DNA of 64,000 nucleotides from Janthinobacterium saanense (GCF_014200675.1 NZ_JACHCI010000019.1:51531-115530); one strand, 5' to 3'; counted from the stretch's first letter, positions 10,793 through 21,330 are shown. A program made the numbers and translations. The notes: generated from the sequence alone by a model not told the origin.

Positions 10793-12226
10793 CTAGGCGT
10801 CGAGTTTCTCGCCAGCGTAGGCAACTTCCTCCGCACCAGACTGCTCTGGCGCCAAAGCCATCGGAATCAATGCCTCCACGCAAGTGCCCTTGCCATTCGG
10901 CCCAGGCCGCACGGTCAGGGTTCCACCCAGCAGCAAGGCCCGTTCGCGCATGCCCAGCAAGCCATGCGACATCGGCTTTTGCAGCGCATCTTCGGCAATC
11001 CCGATACCGTCGTCGACCACGCGCAGCACCAAACCGCGTTCATTGCGCTTCAGGGTCACGCTGACCATGCCGGCGCGTGCATATTTCAGGATATTGGTCA
11101 GCGATTCCTGCACGATACGGAACAGCGCAATCGTCAAGGTCGCTTCGCGGTTATCGATATTGATGGCCACATCCGTGTCACAGCGCACCTGGCTCATGCG
11201 CGCAAAATCTTCGCAATAGCTCTCGATGGCGGCACACAAGCCCAGGTTGTCGAGCAAACTGGGGCGTAGATCCTCGACGATGCGGCGCTTCAGCTCCACC
11301 GTTTCCAGCAGAGTCGCCTTGGCGCGACGCAATTGCGCGGCCAGCTCGGGCGCCGTATGCGTCAATTGCTGCGTGACGGCGCCCAGGTCCATGCTGATGG
11401 AGGTCAGGTTGGCGCCCAGCTCATCGTGCAGTTCGCGCGCCAGCCTTGCCTTTTCCACTTCATTGACGCTGATCAAATGCCGCGACAGCACGGATAATTG
11501 CTCGGTACGCTTGTTGACGGTCGATTCCAGGGTGTCATTGGCGTTTTGCAGCGCAAACTCCACTGCGGTGCGGTTCTGGAAGCTGCGCCGCACCAGTTGG
11601 TAAAACATCACCAGCACCAGGATGGCCAGCGCATTGATACCGATGCCCAGCATCACGGCTTTCTGGTACTCATGGTAAAACGCGGCACTACCGGCGGCCA
11701 GTGCCTCGTTCTGTTCACGCGTCATGATCACCACCTGCAAACGGATTTCATCCATGGTGGAGCGTTCGTCGGTCACGCGCGAGATATTGACGATATCGGC
11801 CAGGCCGCCCTGCCGGTAGACTTCGATCGACTGTTGCAGCATCGACATCTTGCGTCGGATCAGGCTCTTGAGCTGGGCCAGGTTTTTCAGCTGGCTGGGG
11901 CTGGACGCCAGCAGGGTTTGCAACTCATTGAATTCGTTTTCAATTTCGGCGTTGACCGTCTTCGACGGCCCCAGATAGGTTTCCGAGCCGGAAATGTAAT
12001 AGCCGCGCAAGCTGCTCTCGGTATCGAGTACCAGGACATTGAGGTATTCCAGGCGGTCGGCGACGCGCGCGCTCTTGGTCAGCAAGGCATTCGTGCCCTT
12101 CAAGGATTCCAGGTTATGGTAAAGACTGAAACCATTGAGTATCAGCAGCAATGCACAGGTGACGCAAAGGATCGTCTTGTACAGAGGCAAGGGCTGATTC
12201 GGGGCCGGTTCAACGGTGAAGTACAT
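10793..12226 (-). CDS. Sensor histidine kinase (HisKA_3 type, CHASE3-like sensor)
   Basis: A first TM helix (TILCVTCALLLILNGFSLY) leads into a periplasmic helical region of about 150 residues resembling CHASE3 (DTESSLRGYYISGSETYL). A second TM helix (LGIGINALAILVLVMFYQLV), a short coiled coil, the phosphoacceptor helix ARELHDELGANLT and an HATPase domain (VDDGIGI, GLLGMRERALLLGG) follow. This is the NarX/DegS-type kinase class, which fits the NarL-type regulator encoded just upstream. ATG 12226 (MYFTVEP) has AAGGA 11 bp upstream; ATG 12238 is the alternative and lacks a spaced ribosome binding site. What it senses is unknown. Confidence 0.92.
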   Translation of the reverse strand: MYFTVEPAPNQPLPLYKTILCVTCALLLILNGFSLYHNLESLKGTNALLTKSARVADRLEYLNVLVLDTESSLRGYYISGSETYLGPSKTVNAEIENEFNELQTLLASSPSQLKNLAQLKSLIRRKMSMLQQSIEVYRQGGLADIVNISRVTDERSTMDEIRLQVVIMTREQNEALAAGSAAFYHEYQKAVMLGIGINALAILVLVMFYQLVRRSFQNRTAVEFALQNANDTLESTVNKRTEQLSVLSRHLISVNEVEKARLARELHDELGANLTSISMDLGAVTQQLTHTAPELAAQLRRAKATLLETVELKRRIVEDLRPSLLDNLGLCAAIESYCEDFARMSQVRCDTDVAINIDNREATLTIALFRIVQESLTNILKYARAGMVSVTLKRNERGLVLRVVDDGIGIAEDALQKPMSHGLLGMRERALLLGGTLTVRPGPNGKGTCVEALIPMALAPEQSGAEEVAYAGEKLDA

Positions 12227-12351
12227 CCTGATGTGCATCCTTAGCAAGATTCGGCGCAGGAAGCAAGACCAGCGCCGGCCAATTATAGTCCGCGCCACAC
12301 ACTGCAGCACCGCACAACATCAAGATTGTGCCTGACGTAGCGGACAGTTGG

Positions 12352-12373
12352 GCGATCATGGCTGCATGATCGC
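12352..12373. repeat. Inverted repeat between response regulator and kinase genes
   Basis: Perfect 9-bp arms GCGATCATG / CATGATCGC around GCTG, 10 bp downstream of the response regulator stop codon. No T run follows on the reverse strand, so it is not an ordinary intrinsic terminator. It could stabilise the upstream message or modulate read-through into the kinase gene. Confidence 0.5.
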
Positions 12374-12382
12374 ACCGCCCGG

Positions 12383-13015
12383 CTAGTCAAGCAAATTGTT
12401 TTTCATTGCGTAATAGGTCAAGTCGCTGTTCGATTGCAAGCCCATTTTTTCCATGATGCGGGTGCGGTAAGTGCTGACCGTCTTGATGCTCAGCGACAAG
12501 GCCACACCGATATCGGACACGGTGGCGCCGCGCGCCAGCCGCAGAAAGACCTGGAATTCGCGGTCCGACAGCTCCGTATGCAGGGCCGCCGTCGTGTCGC
12601 GGTCGAACGATTGCGCCAGCAATTCGCCCACGGTGGAGCTGACATAGCGGCGTCCCTGGAACACGGTGCGCACGGCCGTCATCAGCTCGTCCGCCTCGCA
12701 CTCCTTGTTCAGATAGCCGTTAGCGCCCATCTTGAACAGATTGAGCGCGTATTGCTGGGCGGGATAGCCGCTCAGTATCAACACGGGCAATTCGGGCTGG
12801 CCCTGGCGTATCGTGCGCAAGGTATCGATGCCGCTCTGATCGGGCATGGCTATATCGAGCAACAGCACATCGCATATCTCGCGGCGGGCGATATCGAGCG
12901 CTTCGCGCCCCGTACCGGCTTCCGCCACGACACTAAAATCGTCTGAGGACGAAAAAATCTGCTTGAATCCAGCTCGTACTATTTGGTGGTCATCACAAAT
13001 GGCAACGCGTATCAT
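12383..13015 (-). CDS. NarL/FixJ-type response regulator
   Basis: A 210-residue response regulator. The receiver domain has the acidic pair D8-D9, the phosphoacceptor D54 in LLLDIAMPD, and a Lys in YLNKE. The C-terminal LuxR-type helix-turn-helix is LSDREFQVFLRLARGATVSDIGVALSLSIKTVSTYRTRIMEKMGL. The partner kinase lies 156 bp downstream on the same strand, so the two form a two-component system. The regulator precedes the kinase, and the gap between them carries an inverted repeat. Target genes are not evident from the window. Confidence 0.95.
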   Translation of the reverse strand: MIRVAICDDHQIVRAGFKQIFSSSDDFSVVAEAGTGREALDIARREICDVLLLDIAMPDQSGIDTLRTIRQGQPELPVLILSGYPAQQYALNLFKMGANGYLNKECEADELMTAVRTVFQGRRYVSSTVGELLAQSFDRDTTAALHTELSDREFQVFLRLARGATVSDIGVALSLSIKTVSTYRTRIMEKMGLQSNSDLTYYAMKNNLLD

Positions 13016-13165
13016 TGTTTCCCCTTATATTTTCCTGGCCTGGGAAAGACTACCGGTGCCTGAACACAGCACTGGCTCAGCGTCACTGACAAAAACGCAA
13101 CATTAACATTATATTTAAAACACGGCACGCCGCACGATATCGGCTGGGCGTCATCGCATTTTAGT

Positions 13166-13186
13166 CAAAAAAGCAGTAGTACTGCT
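13166..13186 (-). terminator. Probable terminator of the thrS-merR operon
   Basis: On the reverse strand the sequence AGCAGTACTACTGCT is followed directly by TTTTTT, starting 15 bp after the merR stop codon. The stem is short (5-7 bp), so it would be a weak to moderate intrinsic terminator. Confidence 0.6.
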
Positions 13187-13201
13187 ATATTGGTGCAAAT
13201 C

Positions 13202-13615
13202 TTATTTTAGCAAGTTTAAAATCGCGATTAATTCCTCGCGTATCCAGGCGCGATCCAAGGGCGCCTCTTGCGGCGTGGCAGCTATCACGGGCAAGGCGGG
13301 CTGCAGCACATCCTCATCCAGTGGCAGATGCACCGCACCACGGCTGTCGAGTTTGTTGCGCGCACCGCTGATGGTAAAACCTTGCTCATACAGCAATTCA
13401 CGGATACGCCGTATCAGCAGCACTTCATGGTGCTGATAATAACGGCGGTTACCTCGTCGTTTGACGGGTTTGAGCTGGGAAAATTCCTGCTCCCAGTAAC
13501 GCAGCACATGCGGTTTGACACCGCACAATTCGCTGACCTCGCCGATCGTGAAATAGCGCTTGGCCGGGATGGGCGGCAAAACGATCAACTCGGTTTTACT
13601 GATGCGCTCGTTCAT
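13202..13615 (-). CDS. MerR-family transcriptional regulator
   Basis: An N-terminal MerR winged helix is seen as RYFTIGEVSELCGVKPHVLRYWEQEFSQLKPVKRRGNRRYYQ. It is followed by a short dimerisation helix (IRRIRELLYEQGFTISGARNKL). The 137-residue length and position directly behind ihfA match the conserved beta-proteobacterial pheT-ihfA-merR arrangement. There is no effector-binding domain and no metal-binding Cys cluster. ATG 13615 is chosen; a GTG two codons upstream is possible. It is the last gene of the block, so it is probably transcribed together with ihfA. Confidence 0.9.
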   Translation of the reverse strand: MNERISKTELIVLPPIPAKRYFTIGEVSELCGVKPHVLRYWEQEFSQLKPVKRRGNRRYYQHHEVLLIRRIRELLYEQGFTISGARNKLDSRGAVHLPLDEDVLQPALPVIAATPQEAPLDRAWIREELIAILNLLK

Positions 13616-13625
13616 CGCCACTCAC

Positions 13626-13997
13626 TCAGGCAGCACGTGCCAGCGGACTGGTCTCTTCGACCATGCTTTTCAGCTTCTGGCTGGCGTGGAAGGTCACGAC
13701 ACGGCGTGCCGTGATAGGGATCTCTTCGCCTGTCTTGGGATTGCGCCCCGGCCGCTGCGGCTTGTCGCGCAGCTGGAAATTGCCGAAACCCGACAGTTTG
13801 ACGGCCTCGCCCCGTTCGAGCGCATTGCGGATTTCATCGAAAAAGGTTTCGACCATATCTTTCGCTTCGCGCTTGTTCAGGCCCACTTGCTCGAACAACA
13901 GTTCGGCCAGTTCCGCCTTGGTCAAGGTGGGTAAATCTTTTTCCGCTTCCTGGCGCACTTTGGCAACCAGCATGGCCCGATGCAAATCGGCAGCCAA
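13626..13997 (-). CDS. ihfA: Integration host factor subunit alpha
   Basis: Histone-like DNA-bending protein. The HU/IHF core starts at [29 protein letters not shown] and includes the IHF-alpha DNA-contact arm ([32 protein letters not shown]). Compared with E. coli IHF-alpha there is an N-terminal extension of at least 25 residues before the core. No start codon is clearly best: TTG 13997 gives this call, ATG 13973 a shorter form, and the frame remains open further upstream, through an ATT at 14039. The C-terminus (ETSPLARAA) is variable, as in relatives. It lies between pheT and merR. Confidence 0.9.
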   Translation of the reverse strand: MAADLHRAMLVAKVRQEAEKDLPTLTKAELAELLFEQVGLNKREAKDMVETFFDEIRNALERGEAVKLSGFGNFQLRDKPQRPGRNPKTGEEIPITARRVVTFHASQKLKSMVEETSPLARAA

Positions 13998-14144
13998 TGC
14001 GGACTGCAGTACGGCGGAATCAACGTCGCTATTATTAATTTTGCTGCCCTGCCTTTTCTGTGCGCCCGAACCCGCCGCATGGCGGATCCGTACCCGGTTT
14101 TCGGCGAACCAACCACCACCCGCAAGCGGTGGCTGGCCCGACTA

Positions 14145-16571
14145 TTACGAACGCAGTTTAGCGTCGTGTCCCTGCTTGGCCGCGTCGATCAGCACAGCCA
14201 TCAGGCCATCGACCACATCGTCTTGCAGGGTGTTTTGAGTATCTTGCAAGCTAATCCGGAAAGCAAGGCTTTTTTCATCCGTTTCCAGACCTTTGCCCCG
14301 ATATTCATCAAATAAAACAATGGCTTGCACGATACGCGCTGCAGGGCTAGCCTTGGCGGCAGCGTGCAAGGAATCGAGCACATCCTGCACCGCCACCGAT
14401 TGCTTGACGACTACCGCCAGATCGCGGCTGGCGCCCGGGAATTTCGAAATTTCCGCGTACACCGGCAAAGGACGCTGCTCCAGCGCGGCTGCATCGACTT
14501 CAAACAGCACTGGCGCTTGCGGCAAGTCATACTTTTGCATCCAGCGCGGGTGCAATTCACCGATGAAACCGATGACTTTACCGTCCAGTTCCACATGAGC
14601 CGAACGGCCCGGATGCAGGGCTGGGTGTTCCGCCTTGGTGAAACGCAATACCAGCGGCGCGAACAGCGCTTCCAGGTCCGCCTTGACGTCGAAGAAATCG
14701 ACGCTGCGCGCTGGCTGGCCCCACTGCTCATCAGCGACCGGGCCATAGGCCATGGCACCGACACGCTTGGGTTGGTCGTAGCCGGCCACCGTCACGGCGC
14801 CATTTTCCACGGACGCATCGCGCTTGTAGATGGCGCCCACTTCAAAGATGCGGATGCGGTTGGTTTTGCGGTTCAGGTTGTACCGCACCACCGACACCAG
14901 GCTGCCGATCAGCGAGGTGCGCATCACGCTCATCTGGCTGGCGATCGGATTTTGCAAGGTGATCGGGTTGGTATTGCCCGAAAAATCACGCTCCCACGCT
15001 GCGTCGACAAAACTCATGTTGACCACTTCCTGGTACGCCAGGTCAGCCAGTTCATGACGCACTGCAAACAGCGAACGCGTGTTTTCCGGCGCGATCTGCA
15101 TCACATTGGCCGCCACCGGCGGACGGGTCGGGATATTTTCAAAGCCGTAGACGCGCGCCACTTCCTCGATCAGGTCTTCCTCGATCTCGATATCGAAACG
15201 ATAGCTGGGCGAAGTGACCGAGAACACGCCGTCGGCCAGCGTGTATGGCAGGGCCAGACGGGTGAAGATGTCGGCGACCAGCGCATCCGTCAACGGCACG
15301 CCGATGACTTTTTGCGCGCGCGCCGTGCGCATCGTCACCGGTGCGCGCTGCGGCAGGTTGACGATATGATCATCGACCGGGCCGACGGTGGTCGCTGTGG
15401 TGCCGCAGATTTCCACGATCAGGGCCGTGATGCGCTCGATGTGTTCCACATTGGTGGCGAAATCCACGCCGCGCTCGAAGCGGTGCGCCGCATCGGTCGA
15501 GAAATTGAAATGGCGGGCGCGGCCACGGATGGCATCCGGCCACCAGAAGGCTGCTTCCAGGTAAATACTGTCGGTATCGTCCGATACCGCGCTGGCGTCG
15601 CCGCCCATGATGCCGGCCAGCGATTCGATTTCCTGCTCGTCGGCAATCACACCGAACCACTCGTTGACGGCGACGGTGTTGCCATTCAACAGTTTCACGC
15701 TTTCGCCAGCCTTGCCCCAACGCACTTCGAGGCCGCCATGGATCTTGGCCAGGTCAAACACGTGGCTAGGGCGGCCCAGTTCCAGCATGACATAGTTGGA
15801 AATATCGACCAGGGCCGACACAGGACGCTGGCCGCTACGCTCGAGGCGCTGCTTCATCCAGTCCGGCGTGACCGCCCTGGTATTCAAGCCACGGATCACG
15901 CGGCCCGTGAAACGGCCGCACAGGTCCGGTGCGCTGATCTTGACTGGCAGCACTTCATCGCTGGAGACGGCAATGGTGCGGAATTGCGGTGGCGTCAGCG
16001 GCACACCCGTCAAGGCCGACACTTCACGCGCCACGCCCAGCACGGACAGGCAATCGGCCTTGTTCGGCGTCAGCTTGATCGTGAATTTCAGATCGTTCAA
16101 GGCATAGTAGTCGCGGAAATTCTGGCCGATAGGCGCATCGTCCGGCAATTCCATCAAGCCAGCGTTTTCTTCCGACAATTTCAATTCGCGCGCGGAGCAC
16201 AACATGCCTTGCGACTCGACGCCTCGCAGCTGGCCCACCTTGATTTCAAACGGCTTGCCATCGGCGCCAGGCGGCAGCACGGCGCCAGCCTTGGCGCACA
16301 CCACTTTCAAGCCGGGGCGCACGTTCGGCGCGCCGCACACGATATTGAGCATGGTGCCGGTGCCGACATCGACCTGGCACACGTTCAGGCGGTCGGCGTT
16401 CGGATGTTTCTCCATCGCCAGGACCAGGCCCACCACCACGTTCGAGAACGGTGGAGCGACAGCTTCGACGTCCTCCACTTCCAGACCGGACATGGTCAGC
16501 AGGTGGGACAGTTCGTCCGAAGTCATCTTCGGATCGACCATGGTACGGAGCCAGTTTTCGGAAAATTGCAT
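14145..16571 (-). CDS. pheT: Phenylalanine--tRNA ligase beta subunit
   Basis: Large subunit of the alpha2-beta2 PheRS, of 808 residues. It starts [14 protein letters not shown] and contains the tRNA-binding (EMAP-like) domain ([29 protein letters not shown]), the B3/B4 editing region ([14 protein letters not shown]), the B5 domain and a C-terminal anticodon-binding domain ([16 protein letters not shown]). GAAGG lies 7 bp upstream of ATG 16571, which sets the start. The gene lies 86 bp downstream of pheS in the same transcript. Confidence 0.97.
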   Translation of the reverse strand: MQFSENWLRTMVDPKMTSDELSHLLTMSGLEVEDVEAVAPPFSNVVVGLVLAMEKHPNADRLNVCQVDVGTGTMLNIVCGAPNVRPGLKVVCAKAGAVLPPGADGKPFEIKVGQLRGVESQGMLCSARELKLSEENAGLMELPDDAPIGQNFRDYYALNDLKFTIKLTPNKADCLSVLGVAREVSALTGVPLTPPQFRTIAVSSDEVLPVKISAPDLCGRFTGRVIRGLNTRAVTPDWMKQRLERSGQRPVSALVDISNYVMLELGRPSHVFDLAKIHGGLEVRWGKAGESVKLLNGNTVAVNEWFGVIADEQEIESLAGIMGGDASAVSDDTDSIYLEAAFWWPDAIRGRARHFNFSTDAAHRFERGVDFATNVEHIERITALIVEICGTTATTVGPVDDHIVNLPQRAPVTMRTARAQKVIGVPLTDALVADIFTRLALPYTLADGVFSVTSPSYRFDIEIEEDLIEEVARVYGFENIPTRPPVAANVMQIAPENTRSLFAVRHELADLAYQEVVNMSFVDAAWERDFSGNTNPITLQNPIASQMSVMRTSLIGSLVSVVRYNLNRKTNRIRIFEVGAIYKRDASVENGAVTVAGYDQPKRVGAMAYGPVADEQWGQPARSVDFFDVKADLEALFAPLVLRFTKAEHPALHPGRSAHVELDGKVIGFIGELHPRWMQKYDLPQAPVLFEVDAAALEQRPLPVYAEISKFPGASRDLAVVVKQSVAVQDVLDSLHAAAKASPAARIVQAIVLFDEYRGKGLETDEKSLAFRISLQDTQNTLQDDVVDGLMAVLIDAAKQGHDAKLRS

Positions 16572-16657
16572 AATCAAGCCTTCAAAGGGTCAAAGCTCGC
16601 CGCGCGAGCACAATGGATGCTGGGCGCTCAAGCGCGGCAAATCAAACGGAACAACGC

Positions 16658-17674
16658 TTAGTTGAATTGCTTCAGGAACCGCAGGTCGCCTTCATAAAAG
16701 AGACGCAGGTCGCTGATGCCGTAACGCAGCATCGTCAGGCGCTCCAGGCCGGAGCCGAAAGCAAAGCCGATGAATTTCTCTGGATCGAGGCCAAAGTTGC
16801 GCACCACATTAGGGTGCACCTGGCCCGCGCCCGATACTTCCAGCCAGCGGCCCTTCAATGGGCCGGAACCGAAGGCGATGTCGATCTCGGCCGAAGGCTC
16901 GGTGAATGGGAAGTAGGATGGACGGAAACGCACTTGCAGGTCGTCGGTCTCGAAGAAAGCCTTGATGAAGTTCAGGTAAACGCCCTTCAGGTCGGCAAAG
17001 CTGATGTCTTCGGCGATCCACAGGCCTTCGACCTGATGGAACATCGGCGAATGGGTGGCATCGCTGTCGACGCGGTAGGTGCGGCCGGGCGCGATCACCT
17101 TGATCGGCGGCGTATGCGTGCGCGCATAGCGCACCTGCATCGGGCTGGTATGCGTGCGCAGCAGCAAAGGCTTGCCATCGCTGTCATTGCCATCGATGTA
17201 GAAAGTATCTTGCATGGAACGGGCCGGATGGTTTTCCGGGCTGTTCAGGGCAGAGAAGTTGGTCCAGTCGGTTTCGATCTCGGGGCCGTCAGCCACGTCG
17301 AAGCCGATCGAACGGAAAATTTCCTCGACGCGCTCCCAGGTGCGCATCACTGGATGGATGCCGCCTGGCATGCGGCCACGGCCTGGCAGGGTCACGTCGA
17401 TCGCTTCGGCGTTCAGTCGGCCTTGCAGCTGGGCATCGGCCAGTGCATCACGGCGCGCCGTCAGCGCGTCTTCGATCTGCACCTTGACGGCATTGATCAG
17501 GGCGCCTTGCGCCTTGCGCGCGTCCGGGTCCAGTTTGCCCAGGCCCTTCATCATTTCAGTAATCTGGCCAGTCTTGCCCAGGTAGCGGGCTTTGGCGTTT
17601 TCAAGTGCGGCAGCGTCTGCGGCGGCGATAAAGTCAGCCTGGGCCGAGACGACGAGTTCTTCTAGGGAGTTCAT
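16658..17674 (-). CDS. pheS: Phenylalanine--tRNA ligase alpha subunit
   Basis: Catalytic subunit of PheRS, 338 residues. The N-terminal coiled coil ([15 protein letters not shown] onwards) is followed by the class II synthetase core. Seen are [17 protein letters not shown], motif 2 ([33 protein letters not shown]) and motif 3 ([18 protein letters not shown]). ATG 17674 is used because a purine-rich AGGA lies upstream and this matches family starts. A terminator-like hairpin lies in the 144-bp leader between rplT and pheS. Confidence 0.97.
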   Translation of the reverse strand: MNSLEELVVSAQADFIAAADAAALENAKARYLGKTGQITEMMKGLGKLDPDARKAQGALINAVKVQIEDALTARRDALADAQLQGRLNAEAIDVTLPGRGRMPGGIHPVMRTWERVEEIFRSIGFDVADGPEIETDWTNFSALNSPENHPARSMQDTFYIDGNDSDGKPLLLRTHTSPMQVRYARTHTPPIKVIAPGRTYRVDSDATHSPMFHQVEGLWIAEDISFADLKGVYLNFIKAFFETDDLQVRFRPSYFPFTEPSAEIDIAFGSGPLKGRWLEVSGAGQVHPNVVRNFGLDPEKFIGFAFGSGLERLTMLRYGISDLRLFYEGDLRFLKQFN

Positions 17675-17732
17675 GCGGCTTTTCCTGTTTTGGAAATCAA
17701 TCCTGGATTCAGTAATCGAGAGCCCAACAATC

Positions 17733-17772
17733 AAAAACGGAAACGGGGCATAGGGTTCACACCCCTGCCCCG
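17733..17772 (-). terminator. Terminator-like hairpin in the rplT-pheS gap
   Basis: On the reverse strand the stem CGGGGCA / TGCCCCG encloses a further GGG/CCC pairing. It is followed by TTTCCGTTTTTGA. It lies 46 bp after the rplT stop and 58 bp before pheS. It may terminate part of the ribosomal transcript or attenuate pheST; no Phe-rich leader peptide is seen. Confidence 0.6.
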
Positions 17773-17818
17773 CTCTTTATAACGTCACCCTACGGATGAC
17801 GCTGTGCAATGACCGTGC

Positions 17819-18178
17819 TTACGCAGCGATTTTTGCTTTAACTGCGTTGACAATCGCAGCGAACGCTGGCTTGTCCATCACAGCCATATCGGCCAGGACT
17901 TTACGGTCCAGTTCGATACTTGCTTTTTTCAAGCCGTTCATGAATACGCTGTACGTTACGCCATGCTCACGGGAAGCGGCGTTGATACGGGCGATCCACA
18001 GGCGGCGGAAAACGCGTTTCTTGTTGCGGCGATCGCGGTATGCGTATTGGCCAGCGCGCATAACTGCTTGCTTGGCAACACGGTATACACGGCTGCGGCG
18101 ACCACGGTAGCCTTTAGCTTGAACAAGAATCTTTTTATGACGGGCACGAGCTGTAACCCCACGTTTTACTCTAGGCAT
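17819..18178 (-). CDS. rplT: 50S ribosomal protein L20
   Basis: A 119-residue, very basic protein starting [29 protein letters not shown]. The family-specific [26 protein letters not shown] segment is in the middle. L20 is an early assembly protein of the large subunit and, in enterobacteria, a translational repressor of its own operon. It follows rpmI after 26 bp and precedes pheS. Confidence 0.98.
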   Translation of the reverse strand: MPRVKRGVTARARHKKILVQAKGYRGRRSRVYRVAKQAVMRAGQYAYRDRRNKKRVFRRLWIARINAASREHGVTYSVFMNGLKKASIELDRKVLADMAVMDKPAFAAIVNAVKAKIAA

Positions 18179-18204
18179 AGTAACTCCTTATATTGAGTGT
18201 GAGA

Positions 18205-18402
18205 TTAAGCAGTCGGCATCATGCGGTAGACGGATTGCACGTCAGACGCAGCGACATTGGTGGTACCGCGCAGAGCGCGTTTCAGCTTGGTGGTTTTTTT
18301 GGTCAAGATGTGGCGTTTGAACGCATGACCACATTTAACGGTACCACCTGGACGCACGCGAAAACGTTTTTTCGCGGAGCTTTTGGTCTTCATTTTAGGC
18401 AT
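18205..18402 (-). CDS. rpmI: 50S ribosomal protein L35
   Basis: A 65-residue basic protein starting [20 protein letters not shown] and ending SVYRMMPTA, a full-length L35. The start ATG 18402 is the conserved one; a frame open further upstream is not needed. It belongs to the infC-rpmI-rplT block. The 228-bp gap upstream, after infC, contains a strong hairpin. Confidence 0.98.
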   Translation of the reverse strand: MPKMKTKSSAKKRFRVRPGGTVKCGHAFKRHILTKKTTKLKRALRGTTNVAASDVQSVYRMMPTA

Positions 18403-18519
18403 AGCAATCTGTCCTTTTACGGACAGCTCCATTTATAACAGGATTGCAGGTGGCAACACGACGTCGCGCTTAGATGCCTGCTTTCACATGTCGTGCAGCG
18501 GATGCGAGTCCGCTACAGT

Positions 18520-18557
18520 TTTGAGCGGCCCGGACATTGCTGGCCGGGCCGCTCAAA
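18520..18557 (-). promoter_or_regulatory. Strong hairpin in the infC-rpmI gap
   Basis: Perfect 14-bp arms TTTGAGCGGCCCGG / CCGGGCCGCTCAAA around a 10-nt loop. It lies between the infC stop and the rpmI start, with no clear T run on the reverse strand. In E. coli, L20 represses rpmI-rplT through RNA structure in this same gap. A comparable role here is an inference; it could also be an mRNA-processing or stability element. Confidence 0.6.
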
Positions 18558-18630
18558 TTCTGCCTGGGGCAGAGTGCCGCATCAATAGTGATGCGCGTCA
18601 TTTCCACCCACAGTAAAACGCTATTGTATC

Positions 18631-19152
18631 TTACTTTTTCTTCTTAGGCGAAAGGACCATGATCATCTGGCGGCCTTCCATCTTCGGAAATTGCTCAACC
18701 TGGCCAAACGGCTCCAGATCGGCTTTCAGACGTTCCAGCATACGGAAGCCAATATCCTGATGCGCCATCTCACGGCCGCGGAAACGCAGCGTGATCTTGG
18801 TTTTATCGCCATCCTCGAGGAACTTGATGAGGTTACGCAACTTGATATTGTAGTCACCATCATCAGTCCCCGGACGGAATTTGACTTCCTTCACGAGGAT
18901 GATCTTTTGCTTCAATTTGGCTTCGTGAGCTTTCTTCTGCTCCGAATACTTAAATTTGCCGTAGTCCATCAAACGGCATACCGGTGGCTGCGCAGTAGGC
19001 GCAATTTCCACCAGATCAACGTTTGCCTCTTCCGCCAGGCGGAAGGCTTCAGCCAAACTTACGATACCGAGTGGCTCGTTATCGACCCCACTTAAACGCA
19101 TTTCAGGGGCAGTGATTTCGCCATTGATGCGATGTGACTTGTCAGTAGCTAT
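18631..19152 (-). CDS. infC: Translation initiation factor IF-3 (ATA start)
   Basis: A 173-residue IF-3. The N-domain begins [21 protein letters not shown] after the initiator, and the C-domain includes [22 protein letters not shown] and [17 protein letters not shown], ending in LSPKKKK. The first ATG (19101) would remove 17 conserved residues, including HRINGEI. The frame instead starts at ATA 19152, with AAGGA 7 bp upstream. A rare non-AUG start is a known hallmark of infC and underlies IF-3 autoregulation. It lies 51 bp behind thrS. Confidence 0.95.
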   Translation of the reverse strand: MATDKSHRINGEITAPEMRLSGVDNEPLGIVSLAEAFRLAEEANVDLVEIAPTAQPPVCRLMDYGKFKYSEQKKAHEAKLKQKIILVKEVKFRPGTDDGDYNIKLRNLIKFLEDGDKTKITLRFRGREMAHQDIGFRMLERLKADLEPFGQVEQFPKMEGRQMIMVLSPKKKK

Positions 19153-19203
19153 TGTAATTTCCTTTAAAAATCTTATAAAACGGTCGTGCTGCGAGTTTCC
19201 TCG

Positions 19204-21111
19204 TCAGGCCTTGGTGTCGACTTCAAGTTTGAGTCGCTCTATCAGGGCATCGACGGACATCACGCCCAGATCGACATTGCCCCGCGCCCGCACGGCCACC
19301 GTATTTGCATCCCGCTCTTTATCGCCAATCACCAGGATATAAGGCAATTTTTGTACGGAATGTTCACGTATTTTATAGGTAATCTTCTCGTTACGCAAAT
19401 CAGCTTGTACGCGCAGTCCCGCTTTGCGCAGTTTTGTTGTAACTTCTTGTACGTAATCAGCCTGGGCATCGGAGATGTTCAATACCGACACTTGCACCGG
19501 CGACAACCACAACGGCATGGCGCCCGCATAGTGTTCGATCAGGATGCCAATGAAACGTTCCAGCGAACCGACAATCGCGCGATGCAGCATGATGGGAACC
19601 TGGCGCGTATTGTCCACCGCCACATATTCGGCGCCCAGACGGCCCGGCATCGATGGGTCGATCTGCACCGTGCCCACTTGCCATGCGCGGCCCAAGCTAT
19701 CTTTCAGGTGGTACTCGATCTTCGGACCATAGAAGGCGCCCTCGCCCGGCAATTCCGTCCATTCCACGCCACAGGCGCGCAGGGCCGAACGCAGGGATTC
19801 CTCCGCCTTGTCCCACGACTCTTCCGTGCCGATGCGGCTATCCGGACGCAAGGCCAGCTTGACATCGATATTCGTAAAGCCGAAAGCCGTATAGACATCC
19901 ATCGCCTGCTGATGGAAAGCCGTCACTTCCGCCGAAATCTGCTCTTCCGTGCAGAAAATGTGACCGTCATCCTGCGTAAAGCCGCGCACGCGCATCATGC
20001 CGTGCAAGGCGCCCGATGGCTCATTGCGGTGACATTGACCGAACTCGCCGTAGCGCAGCGGCAAGTCGCGGTAGCTGCGCATGCCGCTGTTATAAATCTG
20101 CACGTGGCCAGGGCAATTCATCGGCTTCAGGGCGTAGGAACGGTTTTCCGATTCCGTGATGAACATGTTTTCACGGTAGTTATCCCAGTGACCGGTCTTT
20201 TCCCACAGGCCGCGATCGAGGATTTGCGGCGCCTTGACTTCCTGATAGCCATTGACCTGGTACACATTGCGCATGTATTGCTCGACTTGCTGCCAGATCG
20301 TCCAGCCTTTTGGATGCCAGAAGATCAGGCCCGGCGCCTCTTCCTGGAAATGGAAGAAATCGAGCTGCTTGCCCAGTTTGCGGTGATCGCGCTTTTCCGC
20401 CTCTTCCAGGTTGTGCAGGTATTGCTCCTGATCTTCCTTCCTGGCCCAGGCCGTGCCATAGATACGCTGCAGCATCTCGTTTTTCGAGTCGCCGCGCCAG
20501 TAGGCGCCCGCCAGCTTCATCAGCTTGAAGACTTTCAGCTTGCCCGTCGACGGCACGTGCGGGCCGCGGCACAAGTCGGTAAACTTGCCTTCGGAATACA
20601 GCGACACTTCCTGATCGGCAGGAATCGAGCCGATCAGCTCAGCCTTGTAGGCTTCGCCTATGCCCTTGAAATACTCGATGGCTTCATCGCGCGCCACCAC
20701 TTTGCGCGTGACTTGCTCATCTTTCTTGGCCAGTTCAGCCATTTTCTTTTCGATCGCCACCAGATCTTCCGGCGTGAACGGGCGCTTGTAGGCAAAATCG
20801 TAATAGAACCCGTTGTCGATCACAGGACCGATGGTCACTTGCGCTTCAGGAAACAATTCCTTGACGGCATAGGCCAGCAAGTGAGCGGTCGAGTGGCGTA
20901 TCACTTCCAGGCCATCGGCATCCTTGTCCGTGATGATCGCCAGCTCGGCATCCTGCTCGATCAAATGCGAGGTATCGACCAGTTTGCCATCGACCTTGCC
21001 GGCCAGCGCGGCCTTGGCCAGGCCAGTACCAATATTGGCCGCAACCTGGGCCACGGTGACCGGGCCGTCAAATTGACGGGCGGAACCATCGGGAAGTCGG
21101 ATTGTAAGCAT
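19204..21111 (-). CDS. thrS: Threonine--tRNA ligase
   Basis: A 635-residue ThrRS with an N-terminal TGS domain ([14 protein letters not shown]), the editing domain with its zinc-site signature ([17 protein letters not shown]) and the class II core. The core has motif 2 ([42 protein letters not shown]), a zinc-ligand Cys in MNCPGH and motif 3 ([18 protein letters not shown]). GGAG lies 6 bp before ATG 21111; the upstream ATG 21123 overlaps that ribosome binding site and is rejected. First gene of the translation block. Confidence 0.97.
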   Translation of the reverse strand: MLTIRLPDGSARQFDGPVTVAQVAANIGTGLAKAALAGKVDGKLVDTSHLIEQDAELAIITDKDADGLEVIRHSTAHLLAYAVKELFPEAQVTIGPVIDNGFYYDFAYKRPFTPEDLVAIEKKMAELAKKDEQVTRKVVARDEAIEYFKGIGEAYKAELIGSIPADQEVSLYSEGKFTDLCRGPHVPSTGKLKVFKLMKLAGAYWRGDSKNEMLQRIYGTAWARKEDQEQYLHNLEEAEKRDHRKLGKQLDFFHFQEEAPGLIFWHPKGWTIWQQVEQYMRNVYQVNGYQEVKAPQILDRGLWEKTGHWDNYRENMFITESENRSYALKPMNCPGHVQIYNSGMRSYRDLPLRYGEFGQCHRNEPSGALHGMMRVRGFTQDDGHIFCTEEQISAEVTAFHQQAMDVYTAFGFTNIDVKLALRPDSRIGTEESWDKAEESLRSALRACGVEWTELPGEGAFYGPKIEYHLKDSLGRAWQVGTVQIDPSMPGRLGAEYVAVDNTRQVPIMLHRAIVGSLERFIGILIEHYAGAMPLWLSPVQVSVLNISDAQADYVQEVTTKLRKAGLRVQADLRNEKITYKIREHSVQKLPYILVIGDKERDANTVAVRARGNVDLGVMSVDALIERLKLEVDTKA

Positions 21112-21194
21112 ATTGATCTCCATGTCGGCGCTGGCGCCAGGTAAAACTGCAATGTGTGGAATGGACTGAAAAACCGGGAGGAAAACGCAGACGC

Positions 21195-21221
21195 AAAAAA
21201 ACGCGGACTAGCCGCGTTTTT
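21195..21221 (-). terminator. Intrinsic terminator between tRNA-Val genes and thrS
   Basis: Stem AAAAACGCGG / CCGCGTTTTT with loop CTAGT or ACTAG depending on the strand. On the reverse strand it is followed by a T run and lies downstream of the tRNA genes, 85 bp before thrS. It probably ends the tRNA transcript; an attenuator role for thrS is possible. Confidence 0.75.
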
Positions 21222-21330
21222 CACTTTTTTGAGACAAAGGAAACCCGTTCGACTAGCGTCACTCCCAAAGCTTGGTAGTAGTTCGCGGTGTCATAACCGG
21301 TTGACCCTTTCTTTCTCTCTAACTGCATTC

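Noticed and set aside
14325..16661. 778-codon + strand frame across pheT
   Set aside because: Shadow of a G+C-rich gene: Arg/His/Gln-rich, no domain, no ribosome binding site, fully antisense to pheT.
17675..17818. Phe-codon-rich leader peptide for classic pheST attenuation
   Set aside because: A terminator-like hairpin is present, but no short ORF with clustered Phe codons precedes it.
19186..21144. 652-codon + strand frame across thrS
   Set aside because: Antisense shadow of thrS with the same compositional signature as the other shadows.
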